Shown here one piece after another: positions 1 to 7,721 of a stretch of DNA of 64,000 nucleotides (its first letter is position 1; every line of letters begins with the position of its first letter). Under the pieces are notes generated by a model. That model was not told the DNA's origin, did no database searches, and saw only the letters and a list, made by a program, of their open reading frames with translations. Position numbers and translations under genes: made by a program. Origin of the DNA: Urinicoccus massiliensis (GTDB lineage Bacteria; Bacillota; Clostridia; Tissierellales; Peptoniphilaceae); contig NZ_LT635493.1 in NCBI RefSeq assembly GCF_900120405.1, positions 471,037 to 535,036 of the forward strand. Direction: 5' to 3'.

Positions 1-1420
1 ATTTTTCTAGGCTCTTAACAGTCTCTGTCACTTGCTTTCGGCCCTGGTCAATGTCTCCCTGGGCTTGATCTAACTTTTCCTTTTTCTGGGCTAAGCTTGC
101 CTTGCCCTGGTCCAGGGCTTGCCGGGCTTGCTTTAAAGTTTCTTCATTCTTTTGGATCTCCCCTTGGGCGGCTTGGAGTTTCGCCAGACCCTCTTGGTAG
201 TCCTTTTGCCCTTGACTTAACTTGGCCTGGTTTTCTTCCAGGTCCTTCTTGCCTTGGATTAGACGGCCTTCTTCCGTCTTAATCCGATCCAAGCCTTCTT
301 GGTATTCTTCCAGGCCTCTTGTATATTTTTCTCGACCTGCCTGGTAGTCGGCTTCTTTTTCAGCCAGGACTTTTTCTGAATCCTTGAGCTTCTTTTCTCC
401 ATCATCCAACTTATTTTTGTTGGCCAAGAGGTCTTTTTCCCCTTGGTCCAGGTCCTTTTGACCCTTTTGAATTTTCCCTTGGCCCTTGGCAATTTCTTCC
501 CTAAGGGTTTTTTGGCCCTTTTGGTAGTCTTTTTCCCCTTGGTCCAATTTTTTCCTAGCGGCTTTCAACTTGTCTTGGGCAGCCTGGAGTTGATCCTTGC
601 CAGATTGGAGGTCGTCTTCTCCCTTTTTGATTTTATCTTGGGCTTCACTTTTCATGGCCTCCAAACGGGCCTTGGGTCGCTGGCTAAAGAGGTCTTCTAG
701 GTTTTTTCGACCTGCCAGGACCAAGTTTCGGTAGTTCTTGGAATCTGTCTTTAGGGCTCGAGCCCCCTTGAGACCAATTAAGGCATCTGTGGGCTCATCC
801 AGCTTAAAGTCATCAGGGCTGACATAGGCAAAGCCCTCCAGGGCTGTTCCGTCTTCCTTGTTGCCCTTGTGGATGGTTTGCAAATATTCAGCCGAATCCA
901 CCAGACCCACCAGGACAAAGTCGTCCCGGACCATGGGCCTTTCTTCCTGGCCCAGGTCATACTTGTTTTTCACATCTTTAAAGGAAATGGAATCCCCTAT
1001 TTTTATCTTTTTCTTGGTGGCATAGTCCCGGTCCAGGGCCAATTCCCCGGATTTGGAGGGGAGCCTTCCCTGGATCAAAAGAGGCTTGGCCCATTTTTTG
1101 GTCAAGGAAAGAAGATGGATGGCGTCGTTGGTCCCCTGGATATTCCGGTTCAGACTGTAGCGAAATTCCACATCCTCCATACCCTTTAACTGGGCAATCT
1201 GTTCAATATCCTGGTCTTCCAGACCCAGGGGGTTGGACAAAAACAAGTCATACATCCCAGCTTGGTCCAGCTTCTTTTCCAGGTTAAACCGCATAAGGGG
1301 CCCTGCAGCTGCCAGGCCCACCAGGACCATGACACCCAGGCCCACCAGGAGGACAATGGAAACAAATCGAGGAAAATTTTTTTTAATTTCTCGAACTAAG
1401 TCCTTGTTTAATGGTTTCAT
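1..1420 (-). CDS. FtsX-like ABC transporter permease, 3'-truncated by window edge
   Basis: This is the membrane subunit of a MacB/FtsX-type exporter, read from an ATG at 1418-1420 and still open at base 1, so at least 473 residues are present and the C-terminal membrane block lies outside. The N-terminus (MKPLNKDLVREIKKNFPRF) precedes one hydrophobic segment at about residues 17-40, as in FtsX-family permeases. An extracytoplasmic MacB-like region follows to about residue 240. From about 245 to the window edge there is a very long charged coiled coil built of repeated K/Q/D/L-rich units such as GQKDLDQGEKDL. Firmicute exporters of this type often carry such a coil between the first and later membrane spans. 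The partner ATPase ends 7 bases upstream, so the two form one unit. The substrate cannot be told. Confidence 0.88.
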   Translation of the reverse strand, partial: MKPLNKDLVREIKKNFPRFVSIVLLVGLGVMVLVGLAAAGPLMRFNLEKKLDQAGMYDLFLSNPLGLEDQDIEQIAQLKGMEDVEFRYSLNRNIQGTNDAIHLLSLTKKWAKPLLIQGRLPSKSGELALDRDYATKKKIKIGDSISFKDVKNKYDLGQEERPMVRDDFVLVGLVDSAEYLQTIHKGNKEDGTALEGFAYVSPDDFKLDEPTDALIGLKGARALKTDSKNYRNLVLAGRKNLEDLFSQRPKARLEAMKSEAQDKIKKGEDDLQSGKDQLQAAQDKLKAARKKLDQGEKDYQKGQKTLREEIAKGQGKIQKGQKDLDQGEKDLLANKNKLDDGEKKLKDSEKVLAEKEADYQAGREKYTRGLEEYQEGLDRIKTEEGRLIQGKKDLEENQAKLSQGQKDYQEGLAKLQAAQGEIQKNEETLKQARQALDQGKASLAQKKEKLDQAQGDIDQGRKQVTETVKSLEK

Positions 1421-1427
1421 GTCAAAC

Positions 1428-2129
1428 CTACCATTCTATCTCTTCAATATCCTTGGGATTTTCTTGAATTTCCACCCTCCGGACCTTGGAATCGTTGATT
1501 TCAATCAAGCGGTTGGCTATGGGGGCCAGGGCCGAGTTGTGGGTAATGACAATCACCGTGGTCTTTTCCCGGCGACAAGTTTCCTGGAGGAGCTTTAAAA
1601 TATTCTTTCCAGTATGGTAGTCCAAGGCCCCTGTTGGTTCATCACACAAGAGGAGGGCGGGGTTTTTAGCCAGGGCCCGGGCAATGGCCACCCTTTGCTG
1701 TTCCCCACCCGATAGTTGGGATGGAAAATTGTTGAGCCGGTGAGAAAGACCCACCTGGTCCAATACCTTCTTGGGGTCCCGGCTGTCCTCCACAATTTGG
1801 ATGGCCAGCTCCACATTTTCCAGGGCCGTCAAGTTGGGAATTAAATTGTAAAATTGAAAGACAAAGCCAATCTTGTCCCGGCGGTAGCGGGTCAATTCCA
1901 GGTCATTATAGCGGCAAATATCCTCCCCTTGCACAAAAATACTGCCGGAGGTGGCCTTGTCCATGCCCCCCAGGAGGTTCAAGAGGGTGGACTTTCCTGC
2001 CCCACTGGGGCCCAGAATAACCACAAATTCCCCCTCTTCAATGTCAAAATTCAGCCGGTCATTGGCTGTAACTACACTTTCACCCATTTGATATTGGCGG
2101 ACCAAATCCACAACTTTTATAAAGGACAT
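1428..2129 (-). CDS. ABC transporter ATP-binding protein (LolD/MacB type)
   Basis: This 233-residue ATPase powers the adjacent FtsX-type permease. Walker A is GPSGAGKST near residues 40-48, the signature is LSGGEQQR near 139-146, Walker B is [12 protein letters not shown] near 157-168, and the H-loop histidine is in VITHN near 195. The DEPTGALD form and the overall length are typical of the LolD/MacB/FtsE group, which pairs with FtsX-like permeases. The start is ATG at 2127-2129. It is the first gene of the two-gene minus-strand operon, with a promoter just upstream (2199-2228). The transported substrate is unknown; antimicrobial peptide or lipid export is only a family-level guess. Confidence 0.93.
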   Translation of the reverse strand: MSFIKVVDLVRQYQMGESVVTANDRLNFDIEEGEFVVILGPSGAGKSTLLNLLGGMDKATSGSIFVQGEDICRYNDLELTRYRRDKIGFVFQFYNLIPNLTALENVELAIQIVEDSRDPKKVLDQVGLSHRLNNFPSQLSGGEQQRVAIARALAKNPALLLCDEPTGALDYHTGKNILKLLQETCRREKTTVIVITHNSALAPIANRLIEINDSKVRRVEIQENPKDIEEIEW

Positions 2130-2198
2130 GTCAACCTTCTTTCTAAAAGGGCCTTTTCGCCATAAAAAGACCTCATATTTCTTTTCTTATTTAATCTT

Positions 2199-2228
2199 AT
2201 TATACCCAAAATTTGTCCCAATGACCAA
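2199..2228 (-). promoter_or_regulatory. Promoter of the FtsX-type ABC operon
   Basis: On the minus strand a -35 TTGGTC (2223-2228) and a -10 TATAAT (2199-2204) are separated by 18 bases. The start codon of the ATPase gene is about 70 bases further on. The region lies between divergent genes, so nothing else on this strand would use it. Confidence 0.6.
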
Positions 2229-2298
2229 GTTCAAGCCCTATTTTCTCAAGTCTTTTTGCCTAAATTTTCTCCTGCCAGCCTAATTTTTAGAAAAAGTA

Positions 2299-2307
2299 TG
2301 GTATAAT
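2299..2307 (+). promoter_or_regulatory. Extended -10 promoter of the YcxB-like gene
   Basis: TATAAT at 2302-2307 is preceded by TG one base away (TGGTATAAT), an extended -10 element. No good -35 is visible, as is usual with extended -10 promoters. It lies about 50 bases before the TTG start at 2357. Confidence 0.6.
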
Positions 2308-2356
2308 AGGCTTAATTTATAAGGGATTCAAAAACTTTGACTTTGGAGGCTATGTT

Positions 2357-2944
2357 TTGCACATTAACTATGAAATAAACCAGGACGACCTAATTGAATT
2401 TTACATGTTCCACATGCAATATGACCGGCGGGCAATCCGAGCCCGGTTTTTACAGGCCCTGCTGGGTTGCTGTGCCATTGCAGTTATTACCTTTGGGCTC
2501 ATTGCCTACTTCCATATCAACGCCCTGGAGGGCTGGATTGTAGGAATCATCACCATGCTTGCCTTTTTTTGGCTCTACCAGTTTTTCTTCCGGGCCATGA
2601 TGCGGAGGCGGATCCTTGCCCTTTTAAAAAAGAACCACCCCTACGATTCCTATGGGGCCAAGTCCATGACCTTTGAAAAAGACCACCTTATGGAAACCAC
2701 CAACGGCCTCAAGAGAAAACTTTTTTATAAGGACATCCTCCGGTCCCTTGAAACCAAGGACTACTTTTACATCTATGAACAACCAGGAGTTGCCTATACC
2801 CTGCCTAAACGCTGCCTGTCCAACAAGGCCTCAGAGGAAATTCGCAACTACCTGAAGATGACCGCCCCAGAAGATGGCAAGGACCCCTTAAAGGAAAGAC
2901 TCACCGACAGCCTCTTAAACAAATCTGAAGACAGTAAGAAGTAA
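2357..2944 (+). CDS. YcxB-like membrane protein
   Basis: This 195-residue protein has two close hydrophobic segments at about residues 32-52 and 58-76, followed by a soluble domain of about 100 residues. The pattern matches YcxB-like proteins of Firmicutes: an N-terminal DDLIEFYMFHM-type segment, two membrane helices, then a domain with PYDSYG and ...RCLSNK... stretches. The biochemical function of the family is not established. The start is a TTG at 2357, chosen because GGAGG at 2345-2349 is correctly spaced; the ATG at 2352 is out of frame. The gene is monocistronic, with its own extended -10 promoter and a strong terminator overlapping its stop codon. Confidence 0.75.
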   Translation: MHINYEINQDDLIEFYMFHMQYDRRAIRARFLQALLGCCAIAVITFGLIAYFHINALEGWIVGIITMLAFFWLYQFFFRAMMRRRILALLKKNHPYDSYGAKSMTFEKDHLMETTNGLKRKLFYKDILRSLETKDYFYIYEQPGVAYTLPKRCLSNKASEEIRNYLKMTAPEDGKDPLKERLTDSLLNKSEDSKK

Positions 2945-2968
2945 CCAGAGCCGGTTACTTCTTTTTAT
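2937..2968 (+). terminator. Intrinsic terminator after the YcxB-like gene
   Basis: A perfect 10-bp stem (AGAAGTAACC with GGTTACTTCT, 6-base loop) is followed by TTTTAT. It overlaps the TAA stop codon of the upstream gene. Confidence 0.85.
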
Positions 2969-2988
2969 ATAAAAAGCAAAAAGAAGAG

Positions 2989-3017
2989 TTGACATTTTCT
3001 TAAAATTCTCGTATACT
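2989..3017 (+). promoter_or_regulatory. Promoter of tRNA-Thr
   Basis: A consensus -35 TTGACA (2989-2994) and -10 TATACT (3012-3017) are 17 bases apart, placing transcription start a few bases before the tRNA at 3032. The near-consensus match fits a stable RNA gene. Confidence 0.8.
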
Positions 3018-3031
3018 CAATAGAGAGTTTT

Positions 3032-3107
3032 GCTGTCGTAGCTCAGTAGGTAGAGCACTACATTGGTAATGTAGAGGTCACGGGTTCAAATCCCGTCGTC
3101 AGCTCCA
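3032..3107 (+). tRNA. tRNA-Thr (anticodon GGT)
   Basis: The 76-base sequence folds as a cloverleaf: acceptor GCTGTCG/CGTCAGC, D-arm with GTAGCTCAGTAGGTAGAGC, anticodon arm CTACA-TTGGTAA-TGTAG with anticodon GGT, T-arm CGGG-TTCAAAT-CCCG, and an encoded CCA end. Anticodon GGT reads ACC and ACU threonine codons. The acceptor stem has one T-T mismatch at pair 5-68; the other pairs are canonical. It has its own promoter and terminator, so it is transcribed alone. Confidence 0.95.
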
Positions 3108-3111
3108 TAAA

Positions 3112-3150
3112 GGAAAAAGGAAGCGGGCCTAGGGTTCGCTTCCTTTTTTT
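3112..3150 (+). terminator. Intrinsic terminator after tRNA-Thr
   Basis: Arms AAAAAGGAAGCG and CGCTTCCTTTTT enclose an 11-base loop and end in a run of seven T, directly after the tRNA. Confidence 0.85.
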
Positions 3151-3201
3151 AAGTCCAGGGTCCCGGTAAGGACCTTGGATTTTTTTGCAATTTTTCACTT
3201 C

Positions 3202-5238
3202 CTAGTCCAGGCTCCCCCGAACTTCCGCCATAAGGACCCGGCTGTTCCTCTTGCCAAAAAAGGTCACCTGGATAGATTGGATCCGGGCCAGGTCCAGGGA
3301 GCCAGCTCCGTCGGGAATTGGAAAGGTCAGACTTTCAAAGCCAGACTTGTCTTCATAGTCTCCGGTAAAGTATTGGAATTTTGTCAGGGCCACTGGGGTT
3401 TGACCTTGGAGGCCTTGCTTGGGCCCCAGGACCAGACTTTTTCCACTTCCATCCTTGACTTCTACTTGAACTTCCAATGGGGCCTCACTTAGGTTCATCA
3501 GGTCCAGGTTCAAGGTCTTGAGTCCCCTAAGGTCTTTTTCCGGAAAGGTCATTTCATAGTCGGCCTTGGAATTAAAGTCCACCTGGAGGCCATGTTTGTC
3601 TACATGAGACCCACCTCCTGTGTGGTTGAGCTCCACTTCTTTGAAGGACTGGGCCCCCTGGATCCGGTTTCGCCCTCCCAGGTTGTTGGTTAAGAGTTGG
3701 TGGTCGTCTTCAAAGTGGATGAGGGTTTCTTCCCGACCACTTTCTTTTTTAATGTAGTAGATGCCTTGGGGCAGTCTATTTTTGGCATGGTTGAAAAAGT
3801 CCTCCCTGCCCTGGATGGAGTCTTGTAAAAATCCTGCAATGGCCTTGGCCACCAGGGCTTCCTGGTAGGGCCTGGGCAGGAGGTCTTTTTCGTTATAGAA
3901 AAAGCCTTCCGGCAGGGACTGGTCTTGCTTCCACCGGCGGTTGGACCGGGCATGGTTCATATAGGCCACATAGATGGCCATTTTTTTCTTGCCTGGATCT
4001 TTTAGGATGTTGTGGTTGTAGCCATCGTCTCCCATAAAGTCTGTTACATCGGAATCATGGGACCCGTGGATGGTTAGGTAGTCGTAGTTTTCAATAGCGG
4101 GAAAATGACCTGCCGGCGTGTATTGGCCACTGGTGGGAGACAGGGTAATGATGCCCCGGACAGATAGGGGATAGGATAATTTTATCTGACCGTTGTCGGG
4201 ATAGACTTCCTGCTTGCTAAAGTCGGCGGCCAGGTGGGCTGCTTCGCCACCCCGGCTGTGACCCCCCAGGTAGAGGTCCTCTTCCTTAAAAGCCTGGTAA
4301 AAAACAGACTGGGGATTTTTATTTTCCTTAAAGAGGTAGAGGATATTTTCCAAGAGGAGGATGGCCCTGGCGTCATTTTCATTGCCAACCCCCTGGCCCA
4401 AAAAACCATTCAGGGCATTTTCATCCACACTGACAGTGGCAATTCCCCTTTGGGCCAGGTAACGGCCCAGGTAGTCGTAGCCCAGGTGGCTTTTTTCCGT
4501 CATGATATGGTTGCCGTGGACAAAAAACAAAACAGGCGCCTCCTTGTTTGCCGGCAGGTAGACCTTGCCGGCCAGGGGGGTCCTGGATAGGGAGTAGCCC
4601 CAGTACCAGTCTCTGAGTTTTTTATTCCAGCCATCATAGTAGACATACTTGGACAGGTTGACCCGGGGAGTCTTGGCCCCATAGGTGTACTCCCGGGCCT
4701 TGGGGGCATGTATGGCATCCTTGCCCAAAACCAGGTCCTTTCTCTCAGGACTCATAAAGCCCGGATAGAATAAAAAACCCACCAAGCCCCCTTGGAGGAC
4801 CAGGGCCAAAACCAAGAGGGGGGCCCTCCAGGTCCCGGCCATTTTTGTGTCCAGGCAGCGTAAGAAAAAGACTTGGACCAAAAAAACCAGGGCCACCAGG
4901 CCATAGACCAAGGTATCCGATAAAAATCCATCTCCCTGGACATCAAAAAGCCACTGGCTCAAGGCGTAAATAAAAAGTCCCGGAGCCAGCAAGTCCAAGA
5001 GCCGGACATAGGGGCTCTTGGCAAAAATCTTCAGGGCCAGGCCATGGAGGCCCAGGGCCAAGACCAGACTCAAGACCAAGAGTCCCCCGGTCCAAAGGTA
5101 ACCCGGAATCTCCGGGTCAATTTGATAGGCCAGGTCTTCTCCAATAAAGTAAAGAACTGATAAAAAATAAAAATAGGCCCGACTTGTCCACTTGTCCAGG
5201 GCAAAAATTTTTTTGCTGATTTCAGATAATTTTCTCAT
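3202..5238 (-). CDS. Membrane-anchored alpha/beta hydrolase with C-terminal beta domain
   Basis: The protein (678 residues from ATG 5238) has about five hydrophobic segments in residues 15-170, an alpha/beta hydrolase region from about 215 to 470, and a C-terminal, probably beta-rich, region of about 180 residues. The nucleophile elbow is GGHSRGG; candidate acid and base are in HGSHDSDVTDF and YMNHARSNRRW. The hydrolase resembles dienelactone hydrolase or chlorophyllase-type esterases. The catalytic part is probably extracytoplasmic or at the membrane surface. Substrate unknown. The reading frame extends to 5271, but that part sits inside the ricT terminator; GAGGG before ATG 5238 favours the shorter form. 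I know no characterised protein with this exact architecture. Confidence 0.8.
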   Translation of the reverse strand: MRKLSEISKKIFALDKWTSRAYFYFLSVLYFIGEDLAYQIDPEIPGYLWTGGLLVLSLVLALGLHGLALKIFAKSPYVRLLDLLAPGLFIYALSQWLFDVQGDGFLSDTLVYGLVALVFLVQVFFLRCLDTKMAGTWRAPLLVLALVLQGGLVGFLFYPGFMSPERKDLVLGKDAIHAPKAREYTYGAKTPRVNLSKYVYYDGWNKKLRDWYWGYSLSRTPLAGKVYLPANKEAPVLFFVHGNHIMTEKSHLGYDYLGRYLAQRGIATVSVDENALNGFLGQGVGNENDARAILLLENILYLFKENKNPQSVFYQAFKEEDLYLGGHSRGGEAAHLAADFSKQEVYPDNGQIKLSYPLSVRGIITLSPTSGQYTPAGHFPAIENYDYLTIHGSHDSDVTDFMGDDGYNHNILKDPGKKKMAIYVAYMNHARSNRRWKQDQSLPEGFFYNEKDLLPRPYQEALVAKAIAGFLQDSIQGREDFFNHAKNRLPQGIYYIKKESGREETLIHFEDDHQLLTNNLGGRNRIQGAQSFKEVELNHTGGGSHVDKHGLQVDFNSKADYEMTFPEKDLRGLKTLNLDLMNLSEAPLEVQVEVKDGSGKSLVLGPKQGLQGQTPVALTKFQYFTGDYEDKSGFESLTFPIPDGAGSLDLARIQSIQVTFFGKRNSRVLMAEVRGSLD

Positions 5239-5251
5239 TTTTCCCTCTTTT

Positions 5252-5296
5252 AAAAAAACGTCCAAATTCAATGGTCCTTGAATCTGGACGTTTTTT
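5252..5296 (-). terminator. Terminator after ricT
   Basis: Near-complementary arms AAAAAACGTCCA-GATTCAA and TTGAATTTGGACGTTTTTTT (minus strand) form a long stem ending in a run of T. It overlaps the ricT stop and lies just upstream of the hydrolase ribosome site, separating that gene from the tmk-holB-ricT operon. Confidence 0.8.
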
Positions 5297-6162
5297 CATT
5301 CGTCTTCATTGTTTATGTCCTCTCCTCGCTTGGGAGAGTGGTTTTCCTTGTCTTTTTGGTAGGTCCTTTTGACCTCTTCCACAGAAAAAACTTCCTGGCT
5401 AGCATTTTCCCCATAAAAGGCCACCTTGACCTGGCCCTTTAAGAGTTGCCGGTCCACAACTGTGCCCCTTCCCTGGTCTGTGTCCACAATTTCTCCGATA
5501 AAGGGAGTTTTCTTGTGCATACACTCATAACCTTCTTGCTCATAGCGCAAGCAGCACATCAGGCGACCGCAAATCCCGGATATCTTTGATGAATTCAAGG
5601 ACAGGTTTTGGTCCTTGGCCATCTTAATGGTTACTGGGTCAAACTTTTGTAAAAAGCTGGAGCAGCAACAGCGGCGGCCACAGGCTCCCAGGCCTCCTAA
5701 AAACTTGGCCTCGTCCCTGACCCCTACCTGTCTCAGCTCAATGCGTGTCCTATATATTCTTGCCAAATCTCTTACTAAATTTCTAAAATCTACCCGGCCC
5801 TCTGCTGTAAAGTAAAACAAGAGCTTGCTCCGGTCATAGGTATAGGCACTGTCGATGAGTTTCATGTCCAAATTATTTTTTTCAACACATTCTGCGCAAA
5901 CCTTCAAGGCCTTCCGGGCCTCTTCCTTGTTTTTGGCATAGATGGCTAAATCCTCATCTGTGGCCTTCCTTAAAACTGCCTTCAGGTCCCCGACAACTTC
6001 CTCTTCAGAAATTTCCTGGTTACCTGTGGCAATTGTTGCAAATTCTCTTCCCCAGCTCATTTCCACAATGACCTTATCTTTTGGGGATAAACTTAGTCCT
6101 TGAGAGGCAAAATTATAGATCTTTCCGGTTGGTTTAAACTGTACCCCAACAACATCGATCAT
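5296..6162 (-). CDS. ricT: RicT (YaaT), PSP1-domain regulatory protein
   Basis: The 288-residue protein has the PSP1 domain (about residues 60-150) and the cysteine-rich stretch GACGRRCCCSSF followed by GICGRLMCCLRYE, which marks RicT/YaaT. In Bacillus subtilis RicT joins RicA and RicF in the iron-sulfur Y-complex, which associates with RNase Y and affects mRNA maturation, sporulation and competence. The gene sits directly after holB (4-base overlap), the same order as in B. subtilis. RicA and RicF are not in this window. The last 25 residues are hydrophilic and variable. A terminator closes the operon here. Confidence 0.95.
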   Translation of the reverse strand: MIDVVGVQFKPTGKIYNFASQGLSLSPKDKVIVEMSWGREFATIATGNQEISEEEVVGDLKAVLRKATDEDLAIYAKNKEEARKALKVCAECVEKNNLDMKLIDSAYTYDRSKLLFYFTAEGRVDFRNLVRDLARIYRTRIELRQVGVRDEAKFLGGLGACGRRCCCSSFLQKFDPVTIKMAKDQNLSLNSSKISGICGRLMCCLRYEQEGYECMHKKTPFIGEIVDTDQGRGTVVDRQLLKGQVKVAFYGENASQEVFSVEEVKRTYQKDKENHSPKRGEDINNEDE

Positions 6163-7118
6163 AAATATTCCTCCTGTATTTTTATAAATAAGCCTTCCAG
6201 TACAAGGCGACTATTTCCATTCCTTTCAAGAAAAGTGAAACTTTCCTGAATGTCTTTAATGATAGTATAAAGTGATGAATTTTTCAAGGTCTCCCCCTGA
6301 ATCAAGACCAGCTTGTCCCGGTGGACTAAAAGGTCCTGGTCTCCCAGGGTCTTGTAGACCAAGATATCCCGGTAGTATTGGGCCATCAGGAGTAAAAAGT
6401 CCTTTAGGTAGGCCTTTTTGGTTAAAAGGTCCTCTGTTAAAACAAAGGGGAAGTCCCGACTCTTTCGCTTAAAGTCTTGAATCTTTTGAAAAAATTCAGC
6501 CCTTAACCGGATCCAGTCCTCATCTTCCAAATAGGCCAGGGCCTTTTCCAAACACCCCCCAGATAGGCTTACGGCATCCTTTAGAGATTCCTTGGTCCCA
6601 TAGCCCTGGTCCTTCAACCAGGCCAGGAGGTCTTCTTCCCTGACAGGATGCAGAGGAATTACCCGGGCCCTGGACACAATGGTATCCAAAAGTTGGCCCT
6701 CATGGACAGCTGTCAAAAAAATCGCCACCTGGCTTTGGGGCTCTTCCAGGGTCTTTAAAAGAGCATTTTGCCCCTGGACTGTCAGCTGGTCTGCCTCTTG
6801 GATGAGAAAAACTTGCCGCCCTCCCAGGTAGGAGGTCTTTTGACTCTCCTCAATCAAGTCTACAATTTCCTGTTTTTTAATGGTCTCTTCCCCAGCGCAA
6901 AGCTGGTGGAAGTCAGGATGGTTGCCAGACTCCACCTGGAGGTCGCTTTGGTCTTTTTGGTCCCCGGCTAGGTAGATTTTTGCCAAGTCCTTGGCGAGAC
7001 GGGCCTTGCCCACCCCCTGGGGTCCCGTAATTAGAAGGCAGTGGGGCAGGGCTCCTTCTTCCTTGCGCTGGCAAAATTCTCGGACATAGTCTTCATGGCC
7101 AACGAAAACTTGACCCAT
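6159..7118 (-). CDS. holB: DNA polymerase III delta-prime subunit
   Basis: This 319-residue AAA+ protein is the clamp-loader delta-prime subunit. A Walker A-like GPQGVGKARLAKDL is at about residues 32-45, the region from TIKKQEIVDLIEE to LIQEADQLTVQGQNALLKTLEEP matches the family, and a sensor-like SRARVIPL follows. The canonical cysteine zinc-binding cluster is not seen. The ATG overlaps the stop of the upstream DarA-like gene (TAATG), so translation is probably coupled. Context tmk-darA-holB-ricT is the conserved Firmicute arrangement; yaaR, present in B. subtilis between darA and holB, is missing and a second DarA-like gene stands there. Confidence 0.93.
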   Translation of the reverse strand: MGQVFVGHEDYVREFCQRKEEGALPHCLLITGPQGVGKARLAKDLAKIYLAGDQKDQSDLQVESGNHPDFHQLCAGEETIKKQEIVDLIEESQKTSYLGGRQVFLIQEADQLTVQGQNALLKTLEEPQSQVAIFLTAVHEGQLLDTIVSRARVIPLHPVREEDLLAWLKDQGYGTKESLKDAVSLSGGCLEKALAYLEDEDWIRLRAEFFQKIQDFKRKSRDFPFVLTEDLLTKKAYLKDFLLLMAQYYRDILVYKTLGDQDLLVHRDKLVLIQGETLKNSSLYTIIKDIQESFTFLERNGNSRLVLEGLFIKIQEEYL

Positions 7119-7381
7119 TAAAATTCCCGTCCTATATCTCCAGCCATGTAAAAGACATGGATTCCTTCCTTGGCTCCATCCAGGTCCCGGCTCAGGTCTT
7201 CAAAAATTCCCTTTAGCTGGTCCAAGCTATCTTCTTGGATTCCCAAGATGACTGTGGTGTTCCCCTGCTTTAAAAAGCCTCCAGAAGAGGCCAACCGGGT
7301 AAACTGGATCTTTTTTTCCAAGCACCGGTCCATGAGTTTGTCCATGAGATTATCCGGTACAATTGCAAGTATCATCTTCAT
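7118..7381 (-). CDS. Second, short DarA/PstA-like (PII-fold) protein
   Basis: The 87-residue product aligns with its 109-residue neighbour in the core: ILAIVPDNLMDKLMDRCL and LASSGGFLKQGNTTVILGIQED match the neighbour's VIAIVQDQDASILIEEV and LSSSGGFLKSGNTTLLMGVQED. The signature SGGFLK-GNTT is retained. The C-terminal half is shorter: the neighbour's stretch after its VTMPGES, including VNVTVGGATVFILDVDQYIRY, is missing, and the protein ends HVFYMAGDIGREF. In DarA the glycine-rich GFLKxGNTT loop is part of the cyclic-di-AMP site. Whether this shorter copy binds nucleotide is unknown. It stands 10 bases after the full-length gene, with its own AGGAG, and looks like a tandem duplicate. Confidence 0.85.
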   Translation of the reverse strand: MKMILAIVPDNLMDKLMDRCLEKKIQFTRLASSGGFLKQGNTTVILGIQEDSLDQLKGIFEDLSRDLDGAKEGIHVFYMAGDIGREF

Positions 7382-7391
7382 GCCGGGTCTC

Positions 7392-7721
7392 CTAGTAGCG
7401 AATGTATTGGTCTACATCCAGGATAAAAACCGTAGCCCCGCCAACCGTCACATTGACGGGATAGGGAGCGTAGGATTCTCCCGGCATGGTTACAGTTAAG
7501 AGGCTGGTGGCCACTTCCCTGGTCTTGCAGTTTTTTTCTATGATCTTTAAGAGGTCCTTGACCTGGTCCTCTTGGACCCCCATTAAGAGGGTGGTGTTGC
7601 CTGATTTTAAAAATCCTCCAGAAGAAGATAGCTTGGTAACCCGAAAGTTTGCCTTGGTTACTTCTTCAATGAGGATGCTGGCATCCTGGTCTTGTACAAT
7701 AGCTATGACTAATTTATCCAT
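7392..7721 (-). CDS. darA: Cyclic-di-AMP receptor DarA (PstA/YaaQ)
   Basis: The 109-residue PII-like protein has the full-length pattern of YaaQ/DarA: MDKLVIAIVQDQDASIL, the SSGGFLKSGNTTLLMGVQ loop, and the C-terminal GGATVFILDVDQYIRY. Family members are trimeric cytosolic receptors of cyclic di-AMP in Firmicutes; the downstream target is not settled. It overlaps the end of tmk by 8 bases, the same tmk-darA order as B. subtilis. Confidence 0.93.
   Translation of the reverse strand: MDKLVIAIVQDQDASILIEEVTKANFRVTKLSSSGGFLKSGNTTLLMGVQEDQVKDLLKIIEKNCKTREVATSLLTVTMPGESYAPYPVNVTVGGATVFILDVDQYIRY

Noticed and set aside
97-700. Plus-strand ORFs rich in L, G, F and P at the left edge
   Set aside because: They are antisense to the repetitive coiled-coil part of the permease.
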